This document shows, piece by piece, positions 40,924 through 51,357 of a DNA stretch of 64,000 nucleotides (the first letter of the stretch is position 1; each line of letters opens with the position of its first letter). The stretch comes from Limnobacter sp. (lineage in GTDB: Bacteria; Pseudomonadota; Gammaproteobacteria; Burkholderiales; Burkholderiaceae_B), in assembly GCA_029866125.1 (NCBI GenBank), contig JARWZZ010000009.1, positions 1-64,000 on the forward strand, given 5' to 3'. Made by a program: the position numbers and the translations under genes. A model generated the notes under the pieces. That model made no database searches, was not told the origin of the DNA, and saw only the letters and a program-made list of their open reading frames with translations.

Positions 40924-41783
40924 GGTGTTACTCCTTCAGGTATTGCAGCCACTGAGGCCTGGTGTTTGACTTTCATTACCGGGGCGGCTTGGTGCCAATG
41001 CACAATCTGCAATTCACCTTCCACGGTTTCGACCAAGGCAGTGAGGCTTTCCACCCAATCCCCGTCGTTGCAGTACAGCACACCATCCACATCCTTGATT
41101 TCAGCATGGTGGATGTGGCCACACACCACACCGTTGAAGCCGCGATCCCTTGCAACCTTCACCAACTGTTCTTCAAAATCCAGTATGAAATTGACTGCGT
41201 TTTTGACTTTGAACTTGAGGTACTGAGACAGCGACCAGTAGGGGTAGCCCAGCTTGATGCGAATTTTGTTGTAAACCCTGTTTAGGGCCAAGGCCCAGTT
41301 GTAGAGGGTGTCCCCAAGGAATGCGAGCCATTTGGCGTAGCGGATGACGTTGTCATATTCGTCGCCGTGAACCACCAACAAACGCCTGCCGTCTTTGAGG
41401 GTGTGCACCGCTTCCTTCACAATCGGTATGCCACCAAAAAACAGGCCGTCAAACTGGCGGGCCTGTTCATCGTGATTACCGGGGATGTAAATCACTTTGT
41501 GCCCCTTACGAGCGAATCGCAGTACCTTTTGCACCACATCATTGTGGGCTTGGGGCCAGTACCAGGTTTTTCTGAGTTGCCAACCATCAATAATGTCGCC
41601 GACCAAATAAAGCGTATCGGATTCGTTGTGTTTCAGAAAACTCAGCAGGCTTGCCGCCTGGCAACCGGGTGTGCCCAAGTGGGTGTCGGAAATCCAGATG
41701 GCCCGGTAGTGCTTGCGGTCTTCTTTGTTTTGGAGATCATCGAGTTCGTGGCTCATGCCCTGCTCCGTGTTTTTATAGTTCAT
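40920..41783 (-). CDS. Metallophosphoesterase, PlcP-like (UDP-2,3-diacylglucosamine diphosphatase superfamily)
   Basis: ISDTHLG, GDIIDGW, PGNHDE, VVHGDEYD, GHIHHAEI. Confidence 0.8.
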   Translation of the reverse strand: MNYKNTEQGMSHELDDLQNKEDRKHYRAIWISDTHLGTPGCQAASLLSFLKHNESDTLYLVGDIIDGWQLRKTWYWPQAHNDVVQKVLRFARKGHKVIYIPGNHDEQARQFDGLFFGGIPIVKEAVHTLKDGRRLLVVHGDEYDNVIRYAKWLAFLGDTLYNWALALNRVYNKIRIKLGYPYWSLSQYLKFKVKNAVNFILDFEEQLVKVARDRGFNGVVCGHIHHAEIKDVDGVLYCNDGDWVESLTALVETVEGELQIVHWHQAAPVMKVKHQASVAAIPEGVTP

Positions 41784-41827
41784 GGAAGCATTTGAACTGG
41801 GCTGCTTTACGACTTGATGATGTTTTG

Positions 41828-41845
41828 ATGACGGGAATATGACAC
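41828..41845 (-). promoter_or_regulatory. Pho-box-like sequence GTGTCAT-ATTC-CCGTCAT upstream of plcP-like gene
   Basis: 7-4-7 repeat; 12/14 repeat positions match the CTGTCAT-N4-CTGTCAT consensus. Confidence 0.55.
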
Positions 41846-41892
41846 CCCTTGAGAGCCAAGGGGCATGAGGTTTGCAGAATATGAGAGATGAA

Positions 41893-42501
41893 TCAGAAGT
41901 GTTGTTTTCCGTGCTCGGGGTCGATAATTTGGCCCTTGAGCAGGTGAATTGGCGAGGACCAATACAGCTTGATGTCGTGCAAGGGGTCGGTGATGATTTT
42001 GATCAACCAAACCACGCCTGTTTCCAGCGATTGGGTCACAGTAAGCTGAGCCACGCGGAACAATGCACCCGCCACACCCAACCAAAACCACAGCCAACCG
42101 ACGTTGATGGCATAACCAATCAAATCATGATGGGGCTGCAGGTAATTAAGGAATGTGGGGTCGATCAATAGCATGACCGGCATGGAGGCCCAGATGGACA
42201 GAAGTACCACTTTACGTTTGAGGTTGTAGCCTACTTTCACAGCTTCTTTGAATTCGAAGCTGGCATCGTTGATGTGATCATAGCCTTTGGGTTCGAAAAA
42301 GAAGTGACCCACCTGCCGTGTGGTCATGGACACGCCCCATGCCACCAGCGCTGCAACCGCAGGGTGAATAAACAGCAACACATACGAAATCAGAAAACTG
42401 ATGGCGCTGATGAGGTGCAAGGTTTGATTGATGCGGCTGTGATGGTAATAGCGATGGTCGTCCCAACGTTGTATTTTAAGAGTTTGGAAAGCTCCGGCCA
42501 C
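41893..42501 (-). CDS. Membrane protein, possibly Mpo1-like (DUF962-related)
   Basis: YYHHSRINQTLHLISA and GHFFFEP His motifs; several TM segments. Confidence 0.5.
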   Translation of the reverse strand: MAGAFQTLKIQRWDDHRYYHHSRINQTLHLISAISFLISYVLLFIHPAVAALVAWGVSMTTRQVGHFFFEPKGYDHINDASFEFKEAVKVGYNLKRKVVLLSIWASMPVMLLIDPTFLNYLQPHHDLIGYAINVGWLWFWLGVAGALFRVAQLTVTQSLETGVVWLIKIITDPLHDIKLYWSSPIHLLKGQIIDPEHGKQHF

Positions 42502-42698
42502 AATGTTTCCCCTGTGAATGTTGACCTGTAAACCGGCTAGCTTGCCAAAGCAGTGTGACGAATGCGTGAATGTTCTCAGTTGCTGGAAAACGAAGGTTCA
42601 AAACCTTTGTCATAAAAACATCAAGAAATTGAAATAATCGATCAGGTACACATCTGGTATTATTCGGAAACTTAATTTTTGCTATCGGAAGTAATGCC

Positions 42699-42875
42699 AT
42701 GAAAGACAAACCGGACACACCCAAGCTGAAGAAAATTGTTGAGGACTTGGAAGCGCTGATTGAATCTGAAAAGTTTCATGGGCTTGAGATTGAGCTGAAG
42801 GACTTGAACGAAGCTTTGACCTTGATTAAATCTGTACGTAGACGAATCAAGGCCAAAGAAAAGCATCCTAAATAA
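42699..42875 (+). CDS. Small conserved-looking 58-aa coiled-coil/charged protein
   Basis: MKDKPDTPKLKKIVEDLEALIESEKFHGLEIELKDLNEALTLIKSVRRRIKAKEKHPK; absent from ORF track (below length cutoff). Confidence 0.55.
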   Translation: MKDKPDTPKLKKIVEDLEALIESEKFHGLEIELKDLNEALTLIKSVRRRIKAKEKHPK

Positions 42876-42886
42876 CTGAACCGCTT

Positions 42887-43405
42887 TTAGGCAAACAGGT
42901 AGGCACCGACCAACGCCAACACCGCGCCAGCCTTGCTTTCGGGTTGACGGGTTTTGAATCCAAGCAGAACGTCTTGCAACTTGGCTCCTAAAGCCTGCAA
43001 CAATGCTGAAGTCAGCACCATACCCAACAAATAGAAAGCGGGCTGCGCGGCGTGCGGCATTTCAAGCCCGTGTGCCAAACCGTGGTACATCGCAAAACCA
43101 AGTACAAGCGGCGCCTTGATAACATTTGGAATTTTGGCGTTTTGCATCAACACCGCACCCAGAATAATCAAAGACAAGGTGATGCCGGTTTCCATTTCTG
43201 GCAGACCAGCGCCGTGTAGGCCTAATATTGCAGCAAGCAACATCATCGGCACAAACAACAGGCTTGCGTATTTCATGGTGTTGGAAGAATTTTTGTACAA
43301 CATGCCCATGCCGAGCAAGGCCAACAGGTGATCCAAACCCAGTAGGGGGTGCAGCGCGCCAGCTTGTAAGCTTGCTAGGGATGTCATAAGTTGAGTTGTG
43401 TCCAT
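42887..43405 (-). CDS. ureJ: HupE/UreJ-family (nickel) membrane protein
   Basis: HPLLGLDHLLALLGMGML; downstream of ureG. Confidence 0.85.
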   Translation of the reverse strand: MDTTQLMTSLASLQAGALHPLLGLDHLLALLGMGMLYKNSSNTMKYASLLFVPMMLLAAILGLHGAGLPEMETGITLSLIILGAVLMQNAKIPNVIKAPLVLGFAMYHGLAHGLEMPHAAQPAFYLLGMVLTSALLQALGAKLQDVLLGFKTRQPESKAGAVLALVGAYLFA

Positions 43406-43419
43406 TGTGATTCTCCTAC

Positions 43420-44070
43420 TTAAACCACAGCCACTGCGGGCGGTAATTCTTTGGCCTCCAACATGCCTTCTTTGACGATGAATGCAATGATGTCGTCCAA
43501 CCCTTTTGCAACTTTCAAATTGCTGAATACAAAGGGCTTGTTGCCGCGCATTTTCTTGGCGTCTCGGTCCATCACTTCAAGACTTGCGCCGACCATGGGT
43601 GCAAGGTCGATTTTGTTGATCACCAACAAGTCTGATTTGGTGATACCTGGGCCACCCTTGCGCGGAATTTTGTCGCCTGCGGACACATCTATCACATAGA
43701 TTGTGAGGTCGCTCAACTCGGGGCTGAAGGTGGCACTTAAGTTGTCGCCACCGCTTTCTACAAACACCACATCCAACGCGCCGTGGCGGTTAATGAGTTC
43801 GTCCACAGCAGCAAGGTTCATGCTGGCGTCTTCGCGAATGGCAGTGTGTGGGCAACCACCGGTTTCTACGCCAATGATGCGGTCTGGGCTAAGGGCTTCG
43901 TGCCGGGTCAAAAACTCAGCGTCTTCTTTGGTGTAAATGTCGTTAGTGACCACGGCAATGTCGTAATGCTCACGCAGGGCAAAGCACAGGGATTTGGTCA
44001 ATGCAGTTTTACCAGAGCCCACTGGGCCGCCAATTCCAACACGCAGGGTTTGTTTGTTGATTTGATTCAT
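43420..44070 (-). CDS. ureG: Urease accessory GTPase
   Basis: [34 protein letters not shown]. Confidence 0.95.
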   Translation of the reverse strand: MNQINKQTLRVGIGGPVGSGKTALTKSLCFALREHYDIAVVTNDIYTKEDAEFLTRHEALSPDRIIGVETGGCPHTAIREDASMNLAAVDELINRHGALDVVFVESGGDNLSATFSPELSDLTIYVIDVSAGDKIPRKGGPGITKSDLLVINKIDLAPMVGASLEVMDRDAKKMRGNKPFVFSNLKVAKGLDDIIAFIVKEGMLEAKELPPAVAVV

Positions 44071-44093
44071 GTGGGTCCTCTTGCTTCGGTTGA

Positions 44094-44828
44094 TCAGGAT
44101 CTAAAAAGTCGGGAATACTGTGTTTCGTGCAATGCGCTGGCCATGGCCAAACCGGGTAGGCAGGCACCAATTTCGTCCTCTTCAATCAGGGTGGATTGAT
44201 ACACCGCTTCCGGAATGTCGGGCTGCAAGGCAGCAATCATGGCTTGTGCGGTGGTTTGCCCCAAAGGCACCAATTTGCTGGCGGCGGCCACTTGGTTTTC
44301 TACCCAGCTCCACAGGTAGCCTAAACAAGCCTCACGCACCGGCACATTCCATTGCAAGCAGGCTTGTGCAAACAAAACCACGAAGCTATATGCAGCCTGT
44401 TGCTTGTAAGTGCTGCTTGAATGAATGGCCTGAGGTATTGGATTTGCGCTGGGCAAAGCCAAAAAAGGGGCAACACCCAGGGTGGGCAATAGGCGGTGCA
44501 AGGCCTCGCCCATGGCGAGATCGGTCATGCGCAATTCTTTGCTTTCGCGGCAGGCCAAAGCCAAATCATTCAGTTCCTGAAGTCGGTCTGGCTGACTCAT
44601 GGCAAGGCGCAGAATGGGCAAATCCACTCGCGCCAATCCCTGAAAAATTTGTAACTGAATCCACTGCTGTACTTGTAGCGGGGTTTTAACCCAAGCCGCA
44701 TCAATTGCATATTCCAGCCCATGCGAAAACGAGTAGCCACCCACAGGCAAACTGACGCTGCACAAGTGCATGAGGCGCAGCATGCTGAGGTCAGAAAGGG
44801 TGTTGCGCTGAAGGTCTGGGGCGTTCAT
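44094..44828 (-). CDS. ureF: Urease accessory protein
   Basis: [21 protein letters not shown]; operon context. Confidence 0.92.
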   Translation of the reverse strand: MNAPDLQRNTLSDLSMLRLMHLCSVSLPVGGYSFSHGLEYAIDAAWVKTPLQVQQWIQLQIFQGLARVDLPILRLAMSQPDRLQELNDLALACRESKELRMTDLAMGEALHRLLPTLGVAPFLALPSANPIPQAIHSSSTYKQQAAYSFVVLFAQACLQWNVPVREACLGYLWSWVENQVAAASKLVPLGQTTAQAMIAALQPDIPEAVYQSTLIEEDEIGACLPGLAMASALHETQYSRLFRS

Positions 44829-45317
44829 TTAGGAATGGCTGTGGGGGTGACCATGTGCATGTGAATGTGCATGTGAATGTGCATGACCGCCACCTGCATA
44901 CGCGCCGTTCTCTGGAATAAACACCGCTTGCTGGTGTTGCGTCTCAAGGCCAAGGCCAAGCAGCATGTCTTCCAACACATGATCGGGCTTCATGCGCAGC
45001 CACAATTCACCGACTTGCACTTTCACATGGCGGTTACCCAAGTGGTAACAGGCGCGGGCAAAGGTTTGCCAATCCCGGCAGTGGGCCATGCACACGTCTT
45101 CCAGTGCGCCTTGCACCAACACATGTTGACCATTGGTGGCTTTCAGCAGCTCGCCCACCAACAAAGTTTTTCCACGGTCAAGAAATACACGTACTTCTTG
45201 GCCTGTCACGCTGGTCAATTTCAATCGGCCACGTTCACGTTGGTCAGAAGTCAGCACCACCACATCATCAATATCCGCTCGGGAATTGGTGCCCAAACGT
45301 TCGTACACTTCCAACAT
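44829..45317 (-). CDS. ureE: Urease accessory protein with His-rich tail
   Basis: C-terminal HAHSHAHSHAHGHPHSHS; operon context. Confidence 0.92.
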   Translation of the reverse strand: MLEVYERLGTNSRADIDDVVVLTSDQRERGRLKLTSVTGQEVRVFLDRGKTLLVGELLKATNGQHVLVQGALEDVCMAHCRDWQTFARACYHLGNRHVKVQVGELWLRMKPDHVLEDMLLGLGLETQHQQAVFIPENGAYAGGGHAHSHAHSHAHGHPHSHS

Positions 45318-45326
45318 GGCTCTCTC

Positions 45327-47075
45327 CTAAAACAGGCTGTACAACTGGGCCAAAGGCAGTTTGTCGGCGGGCTCGCAAGTCAACAACTCACCGTCGGCAA
45401 TGACTTCATAGGTTTGCGGGTCCACGGTGACCACGGGCAACCAGTCGTTGTGAATCATGCTGCGCTTGCTGATGTTGCGTGTATTTTTGCAAGCCACCAA
45501 GGTGCGCTTCAAACCCAACTTGTCGGGTAACCCAGCATCCAAAGCCGCTTGGCTGGTGAAGGTGACTGAGGTTTTTGCCGCAGCCAAACCCATGGCACCA
45601 AACATGTGGCGGTAATGCACAGGCTGGGGGGTGGGGATGGACGCGTTCGGGTCGCCCATGGGGGCGGCTGCGATCATTCCACCTTTGATAATCATGGACG
45701 GTTTGACTGCAAAGAACGCAGGCTTCCACAACACCAAATCAGCCAGTTTTCCCACTTCAATTGAACCGACTTCATGCGAAAAACCATGCGTAATTGCTGG
45801 GTTGATGGTGTATTTGGCAATGTAGCGTTTGGCGCGAAAGTTGTCGCAACCCAAGGCTTGATCTTCAGGCAAAAGGCCGCGCTGCACTTTCATTTTGTGG
45901 GCAGTTTGCCAAGTGCGAATGATGACTTCGCCCACGCGGCCCATGGCCTGCGAGTCTGAAGAAATCATGGAGAATGCGCCCCGGTCGTGGAAAATATCCT
46001 CGGCGGCAATGGTTTCTTTGCGGATGCGGGAATCTGCAAAAGCCACATCCTCGGGGATATTGCTGTCCAAGTGGTGGCACACCATCAGCATGTCCAAATG
46101 TTCATCCACCGTGTTGACGGTGTAGGGCCGTGTGGGGTTGGTGGATGACGGCAGCACATTCAAACGGCTGCAGGCTTTAATGATATCGGGCGCATGGCCA
46201 CCGCCTGCCCCTTCGGTGTGGTAGGTGTGAATCACACGGCCTTGAAACGCGTTCAGAGTGTCATCCACAAAACCGCTTTCATTCAGTGTGTCGGTGTGAA
46301 TTGCCACTTGCACATCGTATTTTTCTGCGACTGACAAACAGGTGTGAATGGATGCAGGCGTGGTGCCCCAATCCTCATGCAGTTTGAGCCCGCAAGCACC
46401 CGCCTCCAGTTGTTCTTCAAGTGCAGCGGGTAAACTGGCATTGCCCTTGCCCAAAAAACCCAAGTTCATGGGCACTGCATCTGTGGCTTGCAACATTTTA
46501 GCCAAGTACCACGGGCCGGGTGTGCAGGTGGTGGCGTTGGTGCCTGTGGCTGGGCCGGTGCCACCGCCAATCATGGTGGTGACACCACTCATCAAAGCTT
46601 CTTCCATTTGCTGCGGGCAAATGAAATGGATGTGTGCATCAATACCGCCTGCAGTCAAAATACTGCCTTCACCTGCAATTATTTCAGTGCCGGGGCCGAT
46701 GATGAGCGTGACGCCATCTTGCGTATCTGGGTTGCCTGCTTTGCCAATGCCTGCAATGCGCCCTTGCTTCACACCCACATCGGCTTTGACAATGCCCCAG
46801 TGGTCGATGATGAGTGCATTGGTAATCACCAAATCCATGGCTGTGGGGGCATCCGGGTTTGTAGGGTCAGGGTTGTTACACACTTGGCTTTGGCCCATGC
46901 CATCGCGGATGACCTTTCCACCACCAAACTTCACCTCATCGCCATAGGTGGTGAAATCTTTTTCCACTTGCACCCACAATTCAGTGTCGCCCAAGCGCAC
47001 CCGGTCGCCCACGGTGGGGCCAAACATTTGGGCGTAGCTGACCCGGTCGACACGGGTTTGGTCACTGGTGCTCAT
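45327..47075 (-). CDS. ureC: Urease alpha subunit
   Basis: [35 protein letters not shown]. Confidence 0.97.
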   Translation of the reverse strand: MSTSDQTRVDRVSYAQMFGPTVGDRVRLGDTELWVQVEKDFTTYGDEVKFGGGKVIRDGMGQSQVCNNPDPTNPDAPTAMDLVITNALIIDHWGIVKADVGVKQGRIAGIGKAGNPDTQDGVTLIIGPGTEIIAGEGSILTAGGIDAHIHFICPQQMEEALMSGVTTMIGGGTGPATGTNATTCTPGPWYLAKMLQATDAVPMNLGFLGKGNASLPAALEEQLEAGACGLKLHEDWGTTPASIHTCLSVAEKYDVQVAIHTDTLNESGFVDDTLNAFQGRVIHTYHTEGAGGGHAPDIIKACSRLNVLPSSTNPTRPYTVNTVDEHLDMLMVCHHLDSNIPEDVAFADSRIRKETIAAEDIFHDRGAFSMISSDSQAMGRVGEVIIRTWQTAHKMKVQRGLLPEDQALGCDNFRAKRYIAKYTINPAITHGFSHEVGSIEVGKLADLVLWKPAFFAVKPSMIIKGGMIAAAPMGDPNASIPTPQPVHYRHMFGAMGLAAAKTSVTFTSQAALDAGLPDKLGLKRTLVACKNTRNISKRSMIHNDWLPVVTVDPQTYEVIADGELLTCEPADKLPLAQLYSLF

Positions 47076-47395
47076 GGTTGGCCCCCATCCAATTGGCCCA
47101 TCACTTCACCGCGAAAGCCGTACACTTCACGCTTGCCTGCGTATTCGACCAAAACCACTTCCCTACCCTGCCCTGGCTCAAAGCGCACTGCTGTGCCTGC
47201 AATGATGTTCAGCCGGAAACCACGTGCCATGGCCCTGTCAAAGCTCAAGGCTGGATTAACCTCAAAAAAGTGGTAATGCGAGCCCACCTGAATAGGCCTA
47301 TCACCGGTATTTTCAACACGTAGCCGCACCGTCTTACGACCTTCGTTTAAGGTCAAATCGCCCGTGTTTGCAACCCGAATTTCGCCAGGAATCAT
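47072..47395 (-). CDS. ureB: Urease beta subunit
   Basis: MIPGEIRV...[22 protein letters not shown]. Confidence 0.96.
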   Translation of the reverse strand: MIPGEIRVANTGDLTLNEGRKTVRLRVENTGDRPIQVGSHYHFFEVNPALSFDRAMARGFRLNIIAGTAVRFEPGQGREVVLVEYAGKREVYGFRGEVMGQLDGGQP

Positions 47396-47407
47396 GGCTT
47401 GTTGCCC

Positions 47408-47710
47408 TTACACAATGGGTTGATGAACAGTAACCAGTTTGGTACCGTCCGGGAATGTGGCTTCCACCTGCACCTCAGCAATCAGCTCGGGCACGCCCGG
47501 CATGACTTGGTCTGCAGTCAATACTGTGCGGCCGTGGCTCATCAATTCCGCCACGGTGCGCCCATCACGCGCGCCTTCCATAATTTCCATGGAAATGTAG
47601 GCCATGGCTTCGGGGTAATTCAATTTCAAGCCCCGATTAAGCCTACGCTCGGCCAGCAAGGCCGCGGTGAATATCAGCAGTTTGTCTTTTTCTCTAGGCA
47701 TCAATTCCAC
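47408..47710 (-). CDS. ureA: Urease gamma subunit
   Basis: [40 protein letters not shown]. Confidence 0.96.
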   Translation of the reverse strand: MELMPREKDKLLIFTAALLAERRLNRGLKLNYPEAMAYISMEIMEGARDGRTVAELMSHGRTVLTADQVMPGVPELIAEVQVEATFPDGTKLVTVHQPIV

Positions 47711-47741
47711 GAGACTCTCCTCTTCTTATGCATGTTGTTGC

Positions 47742-48644
47742 TTAGGTTCGCCATACCCTTGGCGGGCAGGCAATACGGCCCAGCAAGGCGGGGCGCAAGA
47801 TTTTCCAAACCTCAATCATCCAGCGCTTTGAAAGCTCACTGCATGAGCCTAAAGTTCGAACAAGGATGAACCCGCCCACCTCGGTCATACTGGTTTTCAA
47901 ACTGGGTTCCACTGGAATTTCACGCAAGTCGTCCAACAACTGGGCTAAACCACCACTACCGGGCTGGCTTACTAGTTGGCCTAGATGAAATGGCCCGGCT
48001 ACATACAAGCCTGTTACGGGCTTTCCCTGAAACCCGACTGGCAATTCAAATCCTGACCGTGTGCTTTCATCCATCACCAAACGCTCGCGGAGCAACAAGC
48101 GCCCTTGGGCGTAAATATTCAAGGTTTGCTTTAAACTACCCAAGTCAAAGGCCTGAAGGCTGGCGGGCAAACCCAGTGAGCAAACCTCCCACAGCATCAG
48201 CTTTGACCCCTCTTGCAAATGCACGGCGGTGTTCAAACTGGCCTGCGCATCTGGGTACACAATGGTTTCCAGCGGCAACCATTCCAAGCTTGAATCCACA
48301 CCCAAATTGAATACATTGATTTGCCTTTGTAGGGTGCGGTCAGGCCGCGCACGATACACACGGGCGGCACCGGGTGTGGTCATCAATGCCTGCGCCTTGT
48401 TACCCACATCCAACTGAACAGTCAGCTCGTCACCCGACACCAAACCACCCGGTGGGTGCAGCGGGTACACATGTGCCAGTTCAGGCCCTTCGGGGTAAAA
48501 AGCCTTTTGGACATACAAAGGGCCTTTGTGCACCACACTGGAAATAACCGTCTTGGGCGGCTCGCCCGGTGAGGTGGCCTTACAGGTCAAACCAATTTTT
48601 AAACCTGCTTTCCAGACTGAGCCTGGGTTCCAAATTGAGCCCAT
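47742..48644 (-). CDS. ureD: Urease accessory protein
   Basis: Position upstream of ureABC; YPLHPPGGLVSGDELTVQL; TTPGAARVYR. Confidence 0.93.
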   Translation of the reverse strand: MGSIWNPGSVWKAGLKIGLTCKATSPGEPPKTVISSVVHKGPLYVQKAFYPEGPELAHVYPLHPPGGLVSGDELTVQLDVGNKAQALMTTPGAARVYRARPDRTLQRQINVFNLGVDSSLEWLPLETIVYPDAQASLNTAVHLQEGSKLMLWEVCSLGLPASLQAFDLGSLKQTLNIYAQGRLLLRERLVMDESTRSGFELPVGFQGKPVTGLYVAGPFHLGQLVSQPGSGGLAQLLDDLREIPVEPSLKTSMTEVGGFILVRTLGSCSELSKRWMIEVWKILRPALLGRIACPPRVWRT

Positions 48645-49340
48645 TCAAACAGCCAAATGTTGCGCAATCAACTGATCACTCAGCTTGTCCATGGAGCCAC
48701 TGGCAACCACGCGGCCCTTTTCCATCAGCCGAAACTCCTTGCCAACTCTGCGTGCAAAACCCAACTTTTGTTCCACCAAAATCACGGTTAAGCCTTCAGT
48801 TTCATTGAGCTTGATGATCACATCCCCAATCTGTTTAACGATGTTGGGCTGAATGCCTTCATTCGGTTCGTCCAGAATCAGCACTTTGGGCTCTAGCACC
48901 AAGGCGCGACCAATCGCCAACTGCTGTTGCTGGCCGCCAGACAAGTCGCCACCACGGCGGTGCAACATGTCAGCCAATACAGGGAACAGCTCAAAAATTT
49001 TGTCCGGCACTTGTTTGGCTTTGTCTTTGCGCACAGGCAACCCTAGGCGCAGGTTTTCTTCCACAGTCAGCATCGGAAAAATTTCGCGGCCTTGTGGCAC
49101 ATAGCCAATGCCCATGTAGGGGCGCCTTTCGGCAGACAAGCCAATCAACTCTTGATCACCGATTTTGATGGAACCGCTGGCCACAGGCAGCAAGCCCATC
49201 AGGCACTTCAGCAAAGTGGTTTTACCCACGCCGTTGCGGCCCATGATGCAAGTACAAGAACCGGGGGTGACTTGCAAATCCAAATCCCACAGAATTTGGG
49301 TGCCACCGTATTTTTGATTGAGTTGCTGAATGGCGATCAT
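48645..49340 (-). CDS. urtE: Urea ABC transporter ATP-binding protein
   Basis: GRNGVGKTTLLK; LSGGQQQQLAIGRAL; context. Confidence 0.92.
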   Translation of the reverse strand: MIAIQQLNQKYGGTQILWDLDLQVTPGSCTCIMGRNGVGKTTLLKCLMGLLPVASGSIKIGDQELIGLSAERRPYMGIGYVPQGREIFPMLTVEENLRLGLPVRKDKAKQVPDKIFELFPVLADMLHRRGGDLSGGQQQQLAIGRALVLEPKVLILDEPNEGIQPNIVKQIGDVIIKLNETEGLTVILVEQKLGFARRVGKEFRLMEKGRVVASGSMDKLSDQLIAQHLAV

Positions 49341-50170
49341 GCTTCCTTCCCCAAATACACTTCAATCACATCCTTGTTGGACTGGATTTGGTCCATGGTG
49401 CCTTCAGCCAACACCGAGCCTTGGTGCAGCACCGTGACTGTTTTGGCGATGCTGCGTACAAACTCCATGTCATGCTCCACCACAATCACAGTGTGGTCGC
49501 CAGCAAGGTGAGTGAGCAGTTCAGCGGTGCGCTCGGTTTCTTGCGCAGTCATGCCCGCCACGGGCTCATCAATCAGCAGCAGTTGTGGGTCGGAGGCCAG
49601 TAGCATGCCAATTTCCAGCCACTGCTTTTGCCCGTGCGACAAAGCACCCGCCAGCATGTTGCGCTGGTCTTTCAAGCCAATGGTGGCCAACACATCATCA
49701 ATTCGGTCTTTCTGCACCGCTGACAATTGGGCAAACAAATTGAACCAGATGCCCTTGTTGGCTTTCAGGCTCATTTCCAAGTTATCCAGTACTGTGTGTG
49801 CCTCGAATACAGTGGGTTTTTGGAACTTTCGGCCAATGCCTAGGCGAGCAATTTCAGGCTCGCTGCGTTCCAGCAAATTGATGTTTTGCCCAAAATACAC
49901 ATTGCCAATGTCCGGCTGGGTTTTGCCTGTAATCACATCCATCAAGGTGGTTTTGCCCGCGCCGTTGGCACCAATCAGGCAGCGCAGTTCCCCGGTTTTG
50001 ACATACAGGTTCAAGTCATTCAACGCTTTAAAACCATCAAAACTGACAGACAACCCCTCCACATACAAAATCAGGTCGTGGGAAATATCCACCACTTCAT
50101 CTTCAGGTGCAACCGGCAACCAACGCGCTTGATTGGACACTTTGTGTTTGATTCGCTGGAATGCATTCAT
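49337..50170 (-). CDS. urtD: Urea ABC transporter ATP-binding protein
   Basis: GANGAGKTTLMDVITGKT; LSHGQKQWLEIGMLL. Confidence 0.92.
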   Translation of the reverse strand: MNAFQRIKHKVSNQARWLPVAPEDEVVDISHDLILYVEGLSVSFDGFKALNDLNLYVKTGELRCLIGANGAGKTTLMDVITGKTQPDIGNVYFGQNINLLERSEPEIARLGIGRKFQKPTVFEAHTVLDNLEMSLKANKGIWFNLFAQLSAVQKDRIDDVLATIGLKDQRNMLAGALSHGQKQWLEIGMLLASDPQLLLIDEPVAGMTAQETERTAELLTHLAGDHTVIVVEHDMEFVRSIAKTVTVLHQGSVLAEGTMDQIQSNKDVIEVYLGKEA

Positions 50171-51357
50171 ACTGTTTTCGACTCCATATTGGATTTCATG
50201 GAGCCCGCTGCCTTGAATAATCGATCACTTAAATTGAAGAACAAACCCGCCAAACCCTTCGGTAAAAACAGCGTCACCAACACAAACAATGCGCCCAGTG
50301 CAAACAGCCACGCGTCCGGCATAATGGCGGTGAATCGTGTTTTGGCATAGTTCACCAACAATGCGCCTGCAACTGCACCATACAAGGTTCCGCGCCCACC
50401 AATGGCAACCCAAATCACCACTTCAATCGAGTTCAAAGGAGAGAATTCACCCGGATTGATAATGCCCACTTGTGGCACGTACAACACCCCTGCCAAAGCA
50501 GCGATGAGCGCGGAATAAACAAACAACCACACTTTGTAATGGTCTGTGCGGTAACCGATAAAACGCACGCGGGGCTCACCATCGCGAATGGCAACAATCA
50601 CCTTACCCAAGCGGCTTTTCATGATGAAATGGCTGCTGAGGTACACCCCACACAAACACACTGCGGTGATCGCAAACAGCGCCACACGGGTGGTGTTGGA
50701 CTGCAAATCAAAACCCAGTAAATCTTTAAAATCGGTCAGGCCGTTGTTGCCACCAAAGCCCATTTCATTGCGGAAAAAGGACAGCATCAGCGCGTAGGTT
50801 AGGGCCTGCGTCATGATGGACAGGTACACCCCAGTTACCCGTGAACGAAAAGCCAACCAGCCAAACACAAAAGCAAGCAAGCCCGGCACCAGAAGGGCCA
50901 TCAACATGGCGAATGGAAACATATCCATGCCGGTCCAATACCAAGGCAGTTCCTTCCAATCCAGAAACACCATGAAGTCTGGCAACAGCGGGTTGCCATA
51001 CACACCCCGGTCGCCAATTTGGCGCATCAGGTACATGCCCATGCCGTAACCACCGAGTGCAAAAAACGCACCGTGGCCCAAACTCAAAATGCCGCAATAG
51101 CCCCACACCACATCCACCGCCAAAGCCAGCATGGCGTAACTGAGGTACTTGCCCAGCAAGGTGATGGTGTAGTTGCTGACATGAAACACTGAGCTTTCAG
51201 GGATCAATAAATTTGAAACCGAAGCAAACACCGTGAGGATCAGTAGCACGGCGACGAATGGACTTGCCCGCCCCCCAGGCTCGCGACTGGCGGTGAAGAG
51301 TTTTGAAAGCATGGACTGCTTGGATAGCTTGGAAGTGGTTGGGTCGAGCTTGCTCAT
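50167..51357 (-). CDS. urtC: Urea ABC transporter permease
   Basis: LivM-like; WGYCGILSLGHGAFFALGGYGMGMYLM. Confidence 0.92.
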   Translation of the reverse strand: MSKLDPTTSKLSKQSMLSKLFTASREPGGRASPFVAVLLILTVFASVSNLLIPESSVFHVSNYTITLLGKYLSYAMLALAVDVVWGYCGILSLGHGAFFALGGYGMGMYLMRQIGDRGVYGNPLLPDFMVFLDWKELPWYWTGMDMFPFAMLMALLVPGLLAFVFGWLAFRSRVTGVYLSIMTQALTYALMLSFFRNEMGFGGNNGLTDFKDLLGFDLQSNTTRVALFAITAVCLCGVYLSSHFIMKSRLGKVIVAIRDGEPRVRFIGYRTDHYKVWLFVYSALIAALAGVLYVPQVGIINPGEFSPLNSIEVVIWVAIGGRGTLYGAVAGALLVNYAKTRFTAIMPDAWLFALGALFVLVTLFLPKGLAGLFFNLSDRLFKAAGSMKSNMESKTV

